A stretch of 58,551 nucleotides of DNA from Mycobacterium palustre (GTDB lineage Bacteria; Actinomycetota; Actinomycetes; Mycobacteriales; Mycobacteriaceae). This document shows, piece by piece, positions 42,388 through 56,785 of this stretch (its first letter is position 1; every line of letters starts with the position of its first letter). Where the stretch lies: contig NZ_LQPJ01000147.1 of assembly GCF_002101785.1 (NCBI RefSeq), positions 1-58,551 of the forward strand, given 5' to 3'. The position numbers and the translations under genes are program-made. The notes below the pieces were generated by a model. The model saw only the letters and a program-made list of their open reading frames with translations. It searched no databases and had not been told where the DNA came from.

Positions 42388-42774
42388 CCCGAGAATTTTG
42401 CGCTAACTTGGCGCAACTTGCCGCCCCGCCCCCTTGACGACGGGGCGCAAACGGGTCAGTCTGTTGGGCAGCATGTACCCACGGGAAGGCCGAGATGCCA
42501 GCCAGCGCCGATCTCCCTGGGCCTGTTGGTGTGGGTAGTTGAGGAATGCGCGGTCCTGCGCTATTGTTGGACGTTGCGCTGGCTACCTCCTGCCCACCTC
42601 ACCCGCCACTTGACACCGTGGTCTTAGCCTGAGCCCCCTTTGTTTGGCTCAGCTGCTAGTTGCGCTCGTGAGATCCGGACAGATCGTTCGCCGGCCTAAA
42701 CCACAAAATGTTGCGGCGAACTGGCCGGTGTTACCGGTTCCCGTGAGTCGCACGAGGTGCTGGAAGGATGCATC
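42388..42774 (+). other. mkl-rpoB intergenic region
   Basis: This 387-base stretch contains no supported gene. Just after mkl are two small inverted repeats, TTGCGC/GCGCAA (42398-42416) and CGCCCC/GGGGCG (42427-42447), neither with a T run. The rpoB promoter candidate is at 42539-42567, leaving a leader of about 200 bases. As I recall, H37Rv carries extra genes, including a vapBC pair, between mkl and rpoB; they are absent here. Confidence 0.6.
42539..42567 (+). promoter_or_regulatory. candidate SigA promoter for rpoB-rpoC
   Basis: TTGAGG at 42539-42544 and TATTGT at 42562-42567 are separated by exactly 17 bases. This is the best -35/-10 pair between mkl and rpoB. Confidence 0.6.
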
Positions 42775-46272
<3,498 letters not shown>

Positions 46273-46318
46273 TCAACGTTTTTTAGTTATCTAAACCCGC
46301 AAGGGGAAAGGGAGTTAC

Positions 46319-50269
<3,951 letters not shown>

Positions 50270-50281
50270 TCCGACGCTGTG

Positions 50282-50321
50282 AAAAGCCCCGGGCCTCAAC
50301 GAAAGAGGCCCGGGGCTTTTT
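50282..50321 (+). terminator. intrinsic terminator of the rpoBC operon
   Basis: A perfect 16-bp stem, AAAAGCCCCGGGCCTC (50282-50297) with GAGGCCCGGGGCTTTT (50305-50320), encloses the loop AACGAAA and is followed by T. It lies 12 bases after the rpoC stop and marks the border with the accessory cassette. Confidence 0.92.
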
Positions 50322-50353
50322 CGTGGGTGGCTTGCTTCTCGGCGTGATTTTGC

Positions 50354-50665
50354 GTGTGGACCGTACTGGCTGTACGCGATTGCGCCGGAAGTGTTTTCGC
50401 CGTGTCTGGGCCCGATGCCGAAGCGCTGATCCGTACCTGGGCCGAGTATGCGGCGCCGCTGCCCGACGACGCCCGCGAAGACATGGAGCGGAACTTGTAC
50501 CCGCGAATCCGCAGCACTACCGGCCGCTATCAATTGCCGGACTTACGTTCCGTCGCCCAGCACGAGTGGGGTAGCTCTGTGGGCTCACTGACGGGGTTCT
50601 TCGAGTACGTCTTGGTCGACCGCCGCGCCGGCAGCGTGGCGCTGGCCGTTGCCAGCGATGACTAG
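50354..50665 (+). CDS. hypothetical protein at the edge of the toxin cassette
   Basis: 103 residues, starting GTG 50354. It reads MWTVLAVRDCAGSVFAVSGP, DAEALIRTWAEYAAPLPDDA and ends FFEYVLVDRRAGSVALAVAS. It has no signal peptide, membrane helix or motif I recognise. It is the only plus-strand gene between rpoC and end, and converges on the disrupted gene 50662-51274 with a 4-base overlap of their ends. The -WT..-R-C..-FFEYVLVDR pattern looks like a small alpha/beta protein; an immunity or chaperone role is possible but unsupported. Confidence 0.5.
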   Translation: MWTVLAVRDCAGSVFAVSGPDAEALIRTWAEYAAPLPDDAREDMERNLYPRIRSTTGRYQLPDLRSVAQHEWGSSVGSLTGFFEYVLVDRRAGSVALAVASDD

Positions 50666-51274
50666 GCGATGCCTCGGCCTTCGATGAGCGCGGCGATAAA
50701 GCCCTGTTGCACAGTCTCGCTGAGCTGGGGGATGTCGCCGGTTAGTCGAGCCCGACAAGCGGTCTCGACGAATAGGCTGTGCACGATCAAGCGGCTCGCG
50801 TGCGGCTGTTCCGACCGGTCATATAGTGGCTCTGCTGGACCCACACGCTTCGGTTATTGACGAGCGCGGCGCCGCTACTGCGGATCGCGGCCGCCCATCG
50901 TATCCGAGGAACGGGGAGCACCTTCATGACGGTGCCGACGGAGTTGAGGCCGCGCAGCATGCGATCGGCATTGTGAACACGTCGGAGAAGACCGGCCAGC
51001 CGGTGTAGCCGAACACGCCAACGGTTTCGGCGGCATCCCACTCCCCGTTACCCAGTGATCCAGACACCGCAATCCGCGCGACCCGCGGTTCCGGGCGGTC
51101 GGGGAGCTCGAGCCGTTGCCAGCCCGCCGGGATGCTCAACCGCTCCAGCCATGCCGGCAAGTCGGTGGCGGATAAGGCAACCACATCCTCGATGTCTTCG
51201 TCCTCCATCAGCACATCGACGAGTGAGGACGCTGGCGGGGGCTGCCAGCGCTGTGACGGATATAAAGCGCTCAT
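50662..51274 (-). pseudogene. conserved hypothetical protein broken by two frameshifts
   Basis: One protein appears spread over three minus-strand frames. The first (from ATG 51274) reads MSALYPSQRWQPPPASSLVD ... VGVFGYTGWPVFSDVFT; the second continues ADRMLRGLNSVGTVMKVLPV, then RSVWVQQSHYMTG; the third continues SEQPHASRLIVHSLFVETAC and ends QQGFIAALIEGRGIA at 50662. The shifts lie near 50970 and near 50818. Joined, they give about 200 residues of a soluble alpha/beta protein that I do not recognise with confidence; the RLIVHSLFVETA ending resembles mycobacterial proteins encoded beside type VII toxin genes. Its ATG overlaps the preceding small gene's TGA. Either a pseudogene or two sequencing errors. 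Confidence 0.6.
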
Positions 51275-51357
51275 GGCACGGCCGCCTCACCACCCCGTGC
51301 CCCTCCGGAGAGGATCGTCCACACCAAAACTCCGCCAACGACGACCCAACCGAACAC
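51271..51357 (-). CDS. candidate 28-residue single-membrane-helix protein
   Basis: GTG 51357 is preceded by AGGGAGG at a suitable distance and opens a frame reading VFGWVVVGGVLVWTILSGG followed by ARGGEAAVP. The stop at 51273-51271 overlaps the next ATG (ATGA), the same coupling seen elsewhere in the cassette. The frame is also open upstream for a long way, without another usable start. A tiny membrane protein between the immunity candidate and the broken gene is plausible, but the call rests on the ribosome site, the hydrophobic segment and the overlap only. Confidence 0.4.
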   Translation of the reverse strand: MFGWVVVGGVLVWTILSGGARGGEAAVP

Positions 51358-51475
51358 CGCCTTACCTCCCTCACTGAGATCGTGGCCGATCTCCGGCAGC
51401 CACGATTGGCCGCCCGAGGCTGGCGGCCCAGCCGCGAGCGCATATCGCGAGGGGTAGCTTCCTAAGATCGCACGG

Positions 51476-51802
51476 TCATAAACGACGGGCTTCACGGTTT
51501 TCGATCTGCTGTTCCCGAGCGTATTCGATGAGTTCAGTGAGTAACGTTGCAAAACCTTCTTGTGATTGCGGGTCTTGTAATACCGGTATATTTCGGGGCA
51601 AATCGTCGGCGAGGATATCAACCAGCTGCGCATTCTCGGGATCGCGCAGGTCCAGCATTGGAATATTGTTTTCGATGAGTTCGGATAGTTTCTTCTTCGT
51701 CGATGCGTCGGGGGCATGGTTGGCAAGATAGTCGAACACATAAAAAGTTGCCCACGAACTGGCGGCCCAGTTGTGCTTTGAAAAGAAAATGTCGCCGGCC
51801 AT
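51476..51802 (-). CDS. candidate immunity protein of the type VII toxin cassette
   Basis: 108 residues, MAGDIFFSKHNWAASSWATF then YVFDYLANHAPDASTKKKLS. It is soluble, mostly helical and acidic (ELIENNIPMLDLRDPENAQL, DILADDLPRNIPVLQDP). Its ATG at 51802 lies one base after the toxin stop codon at 51804, the usual spacing of toxin-immunity pairs, and its base composition is far lower in GC than the chromosome around it. No named family is recognised. The immunity role is inferred from size, position and composition. Confidence 0.7.
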   Translation of the reverse strand: MAGDIFFSKHNWAASSWATFYVFDYLANHAPDASTKKKLSELIENNIPMLDLRDPENAQLVDILADDLPRNIPVLQDPQSQEGFATLLTELIEYAREQQIENREARRL

Positions 51803-51803
51803 G

Positions 51804-52046
51804 TCAGTTGTCTCCTACGATAAATACGTTTGGGTTTCGCAATCCTTCAACGAAGCTACGGACAATTGAACGCTGCGCCGCGGTGAATTGTGAAACATCG
51901 ACGGGAACGTAAATCGCTTTGGTCAGGTGATCACGTATCTTTTCTTGCAAGTGTGGCCATTGCGCATCGAAAAATTGCGCCGGGGTTGACCCAGTCGAAT
52001 CCGGGGTGGACGCTTCGCACCAGATCGACTCCTCTTTCGGCCTCAA
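51804..52046 (-). pseudogene. C-terminal toxin-domain fragment in a shifted frame
   Basis: After the upstream frame loses homology near 51980-51995, this frame carries QFFDAQWPHLQEKIRDHLTK, AIYVPVDVSQFTAAQRSIV and ends GLRNPNVFIVGDN. I associate this FF-x2-QW ... VPVDVS-xF ... VFIVG pattern, from memory, with C-terminal toxin domains of actinobacterial polymorphic toxins. The residues immediately before the shift (DLVRSVHPGFDWVNPG) are the start of the same domain, so a short stretch between the two appears to be lost. Only about 60 residues here are likely authentic; the annotated ORF start is not a real start. It ends one base before the immunity ATG. Confidence 0.6.
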
Positions 52047-53055
52047 CCCGTAACCCGGTCTCGGCTTCGCTCATTCGGAATCCTCCGTTTGCGGGATCCC
52101 TGCCAAGGTCATGAGCATGAGGAGTCGTCAGGTCGAACGGAGAGGGCTGCGGTGCAGCGGGATTCGGGTGTCCTGGTTGTTGCTCTGGTGCAGGTTGTGC
52201 CCAATCGGGCACGAGGCGTGTTCCTTGCGCGGGGAGCGTCTCGGCTTTGCCTAGCTTCGCCTCCAGTCCGGCCTTTCTCGCATTGAGTTCCTCGGCTTCT
52301 CTGTTATAGGCAGCCACCGCACCGGCGTCGTTTGTCGGAGGCAGCCAAGAATTGTGATCCCGGATTTCCGTCTTCAACCGCTCGTAAGCTGAGCGCGCCT
52401 GATCAGGTGTCATCCCCGTCGGGTCGCTCGGGGGTTTAGGGCTTGCCGGGTCTTGCTTGAACGTGTGGTTGTCGACCGCTCGAATTTTCGATTGCGGGGG
52501 CTGACTAATCGTGCTCGGGGTGCTCGGGGTGTTCCGGAACGCCTCGCCAATGCCGGCGACGGCTGCGGTGACTTTCCCGGCGACTTGCTGGTCCAACGCG
52601 ACCAGTTGTGCGGCGCGCTGGCGGATATCGGCGGCGAGGGCTTGTGCCTGGGCTTGGCGAGCGGCGCGTTCGGCCGCTGATCCCCCGGTAGAGCGGTCGA
52701 TCACCGACATCTCTTCATCGACGTCGAAGCCCGCCGCGTTGGCATCCTGCACCGCGTATCGCACCCGCGATCGTGCCGCATAAAGGTCGGAGGCTCCGCT
52801 GCGGGCGACTTTCGCCGCGGCCTGCAGTTTGTCGACGACGGCGCTGGTGGTGAGCATGTCGGCGTGCGTCGCGGTGCGCAACGCCTCGGCGCTCTCGCCG
52901 TGCCAATCCGCTGACAGCGCGTCGCGCCAAACTCGGTGAGCCACGTCGTAGCTGCGCGCGCCGACAGATTCCCAGTGGTCGGCCGCCTCGGTGAGATGTC
53001 CGGTCGGCCAGACGACCAGCTGCGAAAGGCTCGGAATGCCAGCAACCGCCGACAT
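51931..53055 (-). CDS. WXG100/LXG-like type VII-secreted polymorphic toxin, N-terminal and linker part
   Basis: 374 residues. The first 110 form a helical hairpin like ESX substrates, with W51-H52-G53 in SADWHGESAEALRTATHADM between two helices. A second coiled region follows (ERAARQAQAQALAADIRQRA). Then comes a Pro/Ser linker and a region with MTPDQARSAYERLKTEIRDH and EELNARKAGLEAKLGK, a pretoxin segment seen in mycobacterial toxins. The last 30 residues run out of frame (RCAMATLARKDT), because the toxin domain continues in another frame (51804-52046). It starts 2 bases after the EspC-like gene ends. Probably exported through an ESX system and disabled, unless the shift is an error. Confidence 0.75.
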   Translation of the reverse strand: MSAVAGIPSLSQLVVWPTGHLTEAADHWESVGARSYDVAHRVWRDALSADWHGESAEALRTATHADMLTTSAVVDKLQAAAKVARSGASDLYAARSRVRYAVQDANAAGFDVDEEMSVIDRSTGGSAAERAARQAQAQALAADIRQRAAQLVALDQQVAGKVTAAVAGIGEAFRNTPSTPSTISQPPQSKIRAVDNHTFKQDPASPKPPSDPTGMTPDQARSAYERLKTEIRDHNSWLPPTNDAGAVAAYNREAEELNARKAGLEAKLGKAETLPAQGTRLVPDWAQPAPEQQPGHPNPAAPQPSPFDLTTPHAHDLGRDPANGGFRMSEAETGLRVEAERGVDLVRSVHPGFDWVNPGAIFRCAMATLARKDT

Positions 53056-53057
53056 CG

Positions 53058-53354
53058 CTACGCGCCGGTCACCCGAGGCGTCAGCGCCGCCATCGCGTTC
53101 GCCGCATCGGCTTCGTTGGCTCGGTAACCGACGTCGGCCTCACCGACGTGGGTCGCGTGGGTTTCAACCCGGGTGGCCAGCGCCGCCGTGAACCCGGATA
53201 CCTCGGTATGCGCGGCGGTCACCGCGGCGGCGCTGGCCTGGCACGAGAAGCCGGGCCCCGTGGAGACCTCCGTCCGGGTCAGTTCGTTGACGGAAACCGC
53301 CCACCGGCCGGCCATGCCCTGCAAGCCAGCGGCATCGACACGCAGCAGCTGCAT
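53058..53354 (-). CDS. EspC/DUF2580-like type VII secretion partner protein
   Basis: 98 residues, MQLLRVDAAGLQGMAGRWAV then SVNELTRTEVSTGPGFSCQA. It is a helix-turn-helix hairpin of the size of EspC (about 103 residues). The C-terminal part has Y77-R-A-N-E81, a match to the YxxxD/E export signal of ESX substrates, after the helix TGxx-like segment HVGEADVG. Proteins of this group are secreted as heterodimers with a WXG or PPE-like partner, here the toxin encoded 2 bases downstream. It is the first gene of the cassette; its promoter should lie in the 150 bp between it and end. Confidence 0.75.
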   Translation of the reverse strand: MQLLRVDAAGLQGMAGRWAVSVNELTRTEVSTGPGFSCQASAAAVTAAHTEVSGFTAALATRVETHATHVGEADVGYRANEADAANAMAALTPRVTGA

Positions 53355-53502
53355 GGAAAAAGTCTATTCGGGCGTGCCCGCGGTAAAAGTCACCCACGCA
53401 GTTGGCGTCACATCGGCCTCAGCCGTATCGCCGCGAGCCGGCGGTGCACCTGCGAAGCCGCTAGCGCATTCGGAGTCGGCAACCCTCACTAGACTGGCTT
53501 GC

Positions 53503-54255
53503 GTGCTCATCGGTTCGCACGTCCATTCGGACGACCCCCTGGCCGCCGCCCAGGCAGACGGCGCCGACGCGGTGCAGTTCTTCCTGGGCAACCCGCAGAG
53601 CTGGAAAAAGCCCAAGCCCCGCGACGACGCCGAGACGCTGAAGGCGTCCGCGATCCCGCTGTACGTGCACGCCCCGTACCTGATCAACGTGGCGTCGGCC
53701 AACAACCGCATCCGCATCCCGTCGCGCAAGATCCTGCAGGATACCTGCGACGCGGCCGCGGCGATCAACGCGACGGCGGTGATCGTGCACGGCGGCCACG
53801 CCGACGACAACGACATGGAGGCCGGCTTCGAGCGGTGGGCCAAGGCGCTGGATTACCTGGAAACCGACGTGCAGGTGTACCTGGAGAACACCGCGGGCGG
53901 CGACCATGCGATGGCCCGCCACTTCGACACCATCGGCAGGCTGTGGGATCGCATCGGCGACAAGGGAATAGGCTTTTGCCTCGACACCTGCCACGCGTGG
54001 GCGGCGGGCGAGGAGCTGGTCGACGCGGTGGACCGGATCAAGGCGCTGACCGGGCGCATCGACCTGGTGCACTGCAACGACTCGCGGGACGCCGCGGGCT
54101 CGGGCGCCGACCGGCACGCCAACTTCGGCACCGGCCAGATCGACCCCGACCTACTCGTCACGGTGGTCAAGGCCGCCGACGCGCCGGTCATCTGCGAGAC
54201 GGCCGACGCGGGCCGCAAGGACGACATCGCATTCCTGCGGGAAAACGCCGGCTGA
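53503..54255 (+). CDS. end: endonuclease IV (apurinic/apyrimidinic endonuclease)
   Basis: 250 residues, starting GTG 53503. It cuts DNA 5' to abasic sites in base-excision repair, using three zinc ions. Metal-ligand segments are IGSHVHSDDP at the N-terminus, VIVHGGHADD, VYLENTAGGDHAMARHF, IGFCLDTCHAWAAG, LVHCNDSRDAAGSGADRHAN and VICETADAGRKDD. The open frame starts 330 bases earlier, but GTG 53503 gives the family N-terminus and matches the H37Rv product (about 252 residues, Rv0670) as I recall. In H37Rv a ceramidase gene separates it from rpoC; here the toxin cassette takes that place. Confidence 0.95.
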   Translation: MLIGSHVHSDDPLAAAQADGADAVQFFLGNPQSWKKPKPRDDAETLKASAIPLYVHAPYLINVASANNRIRIPSRKILQDTCDAAAAINATAVIVHGGHADDNDMEAGFERWAKALDYLETDVQVYLENTAGGDHAMARHFDTIGRLWDRIGDKGIGFCLDTCHAWAAGEELVDAVDRIKALTGRIDLVHCNDSRDAAGSGADRHANFGTGQIDPDLLVTVVKAADAPVICETADAGRKDDIAFLRENAG

Positions 54256-54265
54256 GCCGCGGCCC

Positions 54266-55096
54266 GTGCCCGGTCGGCTTGCAACGCTTTTGGGGTTGGC
54301 CCTCCTGATCGCCGGTTGCGCGCCGACCCCGCCGTCGGGGTTTGTGACCGGCACCAGCGTGCACCACATCAAAGTCGGCGCCCTCGACCGCAGCTATCGG
54401 CTGTACAAGCCCGCGGGCGTACCGGCCGCGGCCCCGCTGGTCGTGATGATGCACGGAGTGTCGGGCAGCGCGAAAGAGGCCGAAAAGGATTACAAATGGG
54501 ACGAATTGGCCGACTCCGGCAAGTTCGTCGTCGCCTACCCCGACGGCCTGGACAAGGCCTGGAACGTCGACGGCGAAACCTGCTGCGGGCGGTCCGGCCG
54601 GGACGGCGTCGACGACGTGGGCTTCATCCGCGCGGCGGTGGCCGACATCGCCGAAAACGTCGGCATCGACCCCGCCAAGGTCTACGCCACCGGGATGAGC
54701 AACGGCGGCATCATGTCCTACACGCTCGCGTGCACCACCGAGATCTTCGCCGCGATCGGCCCGGTCGCGGGCACCCAGCTGAACCGGTGCGCGGCCCCGC
54801 ACCCGATGTCGGTCATGCACATACACGGCACCGCCGATCCGCTCGTGCCCTACGGCGGCGGGCCGGGCTACAGCGTCATCAACGGCCCGCCCGTTCCGGA
54901 CGTGAACGCGTTCTGGCGCAACGTCGATCGCTGCCTTCCCCCGTCCGCCACCACCGACGGCCCGGTCACCACCTCGAGCGCGGGCTGTGCCGACAACCGC
55001 GGGGTCGTGCTCGTCACGATCGACCAGGGCGGCCACGAGTGGCCGGACTTCGCGACCCGATTGTTGTGGGACTTCTTCGCCGCGCACCCGCGCTGA
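54266..55096 (+). CDS. lpqP: lipoprotein esterase LpqP (polyhydroxybutyrate-depolymerase/feruloyl-esterase family)
   Basis: 276 residues. The signal peptide RLATLLGLALLIAGC ends in a lipobox with Cys17, so it is an exported lipoprotein on the outer face of the cell membrane. The catalytic serine is in VYATGMSNGGIMSYTLA; the oxyanion segment is LVVMMHGVSGSAKEAEKDYK; the acid is in MHIHGTADPLVPYGG and the histidine in VTIDQGGHEWPDF. The start is GTG 54266, 10 bases after end. The in vivo ester is unknown. It corresponds to Rv0671 from memory. Confidence 0.9.
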   Translation: MPGRLATLLGLALLIAGCAPTPPSGFVTGTSVHHIKVGALDRSYRLYKPAGVPAAAPLVVMMHGVSGSAKEAEKDYKWDELADSGKFVVAYPDGLDKAWNVDGETCCGRSGRDGVDDVGFIRAAVADIAENVGIDPAKVYATGMSNGGIMSYTLACTTEIFAAIGPVAGTQLNRCAAPHPMSVMHIHGTADPLVPYGGGPGYSVINGPPVPDVNAFWRNVDRCLPPSATTDGPVTTSSAGCADNRGVVLVTIDQGGHEWPDFATRLLWDFFAAHPR

Positions 55097-55104
55097 CGCC
55101 GCCC

Positions 55105-55140
55105 GTTACACCTATTGTGCGATTGTCGGAAAAGTGTAAC
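55105..55140. promoter_or_regulatory. candidate operator upstream of fadE8
   Basis: GTTACAC at 55105-55111 and its exact complement GTGTAAC at 55134-55140 flank a 22-base spacer. It lies just before the fadE8 ATG, where a regulator would block transcription start. TGTAACA-type palindromes are typical of TetR and PaaX-like regulators. Confidence 0.5.
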
Positions 55141-55148
55141 ATGGTGGC

Positions 55149-56777
55149 ATGCCAGACACCCATGTCGTGACCAATCAGGTCCCGCCGCTCGAGAACTTCA
55201 ACCCCGCCAGCTCCGCCGTGCTCGTCGAGGCCCTGATCCGCGAGGGCGGCCAGTGGGGCCTGGAAGAGGTCAACGACGTTGGGGCGCTTGCCGGCGGCGC
55301 CGAGGCGCAGCGGTGGGGCGAGCTCGCCGACCGCAACCGGCCCGTCCTGCACACCCACGACCGCTACGGCCACCGCGTCGACGAGGTGGAGTACGACCCG
55401 GCCTACCACCAGCTGATGCGCGCGGCGATCGGCCACGGCCTGCACGCGGCGCCGTGGGCCGACGAGCGGCCCGGCGCTCACGTGGTGCGGGCGGCCAAGA
55501 TGTCGGTCTGGAACGTCGAGCCGGGGCACACCTGCCCGGTTTCGATGACCTACGCCGTCGTTCCGGCGCTGCGCTACAACCCCGAACTGGCGGCGGTCTA
55601 CGAGCCCCTGCTCACCAGCCGCGAATACGATCCCGAAGTCAAGCCGGCCACCGCCAAGCGCGGCATCACCGCCGGCATGTCGATGACCGAGAAGCAGGGC
55701 GGCTCCGACGTGCGCGCCGGCACCACCCAGGCCACCCCCAACGCCGACGGCACTTACAGCCTGACCGGGCACAAGTGGTTCACCTCGGCCCCGATGGGCG
55801 ACATCTTCCTGGTGCTGGCGCAGGCGCCCGGCGGGCTGTCGTGCTTCCTGCTGCCGCGCGTGCTGCCCGACGGCACCCGCAACCGAATGTTGTTGCAGCG
55901 CCTCAAGGACAAGCTCGGCAACCATGCCAACGCCTCCAGCGAGGTGGAGTACGACGGCGCCACCGCCTGGCTGGTGGGCGAGGAGGGCCGCGGCGTGCGG
56001 ACCATCATCGAGATGGTCAACCTCACCCGGCTGGACTGCACGCTGGGCAGCGCCACCAGCATGCGCACCGGCCTGACGATGGCCATCCACCACGCCCAAC
56101 ACCGAAAGGCCTTTGGCGCCTACCTGATTGACCAGCCGCTGATGCGCAACGTGCTGGCCGACCTGGCCGTGGAGGCCGAGGCCGCCACGATCGTGGCGAT
56201 GCGGATGGCCGGCGCCACCGACAGGGCGGTGCGCGGCGACGAGACCGAGGCACTGCTGCGCCGTATCGGCCTGGCCGCCAGCAAGTACTGGGTGTGCAAG
56301 CGCGCCACCCCGCACGCCGCCGAGGCGCTGGAATGCCTGGGCGGCAACGGATATGTCGAGGATTCCGGGATGCCCAGGCTGTTCCGGGAGGCGCCGCTGA
56401 TGGGCATCTGGGAGGGCTCGGGCAATGTCAGCGCGCTGGACACGTTGCGCGCCATGGCGACTCGGCCCGAATGCGTCGAGGTGCTGTTCGCCGAACTGGC
56501 CGAGAGCGCCGGTCAGGACCCGCGGCTCGGCGGCCACGTCGAGCGGCTGCGGCGCGACCTCGCCGACACCGAAACCATTCAGTATCGGGCCCGCAAGGTC
56601 GCCGAGGACATCTGCCTGGCGCTGCAGGGCTCGCTGCTGGTGCGCCACGGGCACCCCGCGGTCGCCGAGGCGTTCCTGACGACCCGGCTCGACGGCCGGT
56701 GGGGCGGTGCGTTCGGCACCATGCCGACCGGGCTGGACCTGACCCCCATCTTGGAGCGCTCGCTGGTAAAGGGCTGA
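55149..56777 (+). CDS. fadE8: acyl-CoA dehydrogenase FadE8 (AidB-like branch)
   Basis: 542 residues, identical in length to the H37Rv FadE8 product I recall. It is an FAD-dependent dehydrogenase of the first beta-oxidation step. The FAD/substrate segments are ITAGMSMTEKQGGSDVRAG, KWFTSAPMGDIFLVLA and YDGATAWLVGEEGRGV. The catalytic-glutamate region and helix bundle are RKAFGAYLIDQPLMRNVLAD and ALECLGGNGYVEDSGMPRLF. The length and the PAYHQLMRAAIGHGLHAAPW N-terminus put it in the AidB-like branch. echA4 follows 8 bp later. Confidence 0.93.
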   Translation: MPDTHVVTNQVPPLENFNPASSAVLVEALIREGGQWGLEEVNDVGALAGGAEAQRWGELADRNRPVLHTHDRYGHRVDEVEYDPAYHQLMRAAIGHGLHAAPWADERPGAHVVRAAKMSVWNVEPGHTCPVSMTYAVVPALRYNPELAAVYEPLLTSREYDPEVKPATAKRGITAGMSMTEKQGGSDVRAGTTQATPNADGTYSLTGHKWFTSAPMGDIFLVLAQAPGGLSCFLLPRVLPDGTRNRMLLQRLKDKLGNHANASSEVEYDGATAWLVGEEGRGVRTIIEMVNLTRLDCTLGSATSMRTGLTMAIHHAQHRKAFGAYLIDQPLMRNVLADLAVEAEAATIVAMRMAGATDRAVRGDETEALLRRIGLAASKYWVCKRATPHAAEALECLGGNGYVEDSGMPRLFREAPLMGIWEGSGNVSALDTLRAMATRPECVEVLFAELAESAGQDPRLGGHVERLRRDLADTETIQYRARKVAEDICLALQGSLLVRHGHPAVAEAFLTTRLDGRWGGAFGTMPTGLDLTPILERSLVKG

Positions 56778-56785
56778 GCCGCAAC

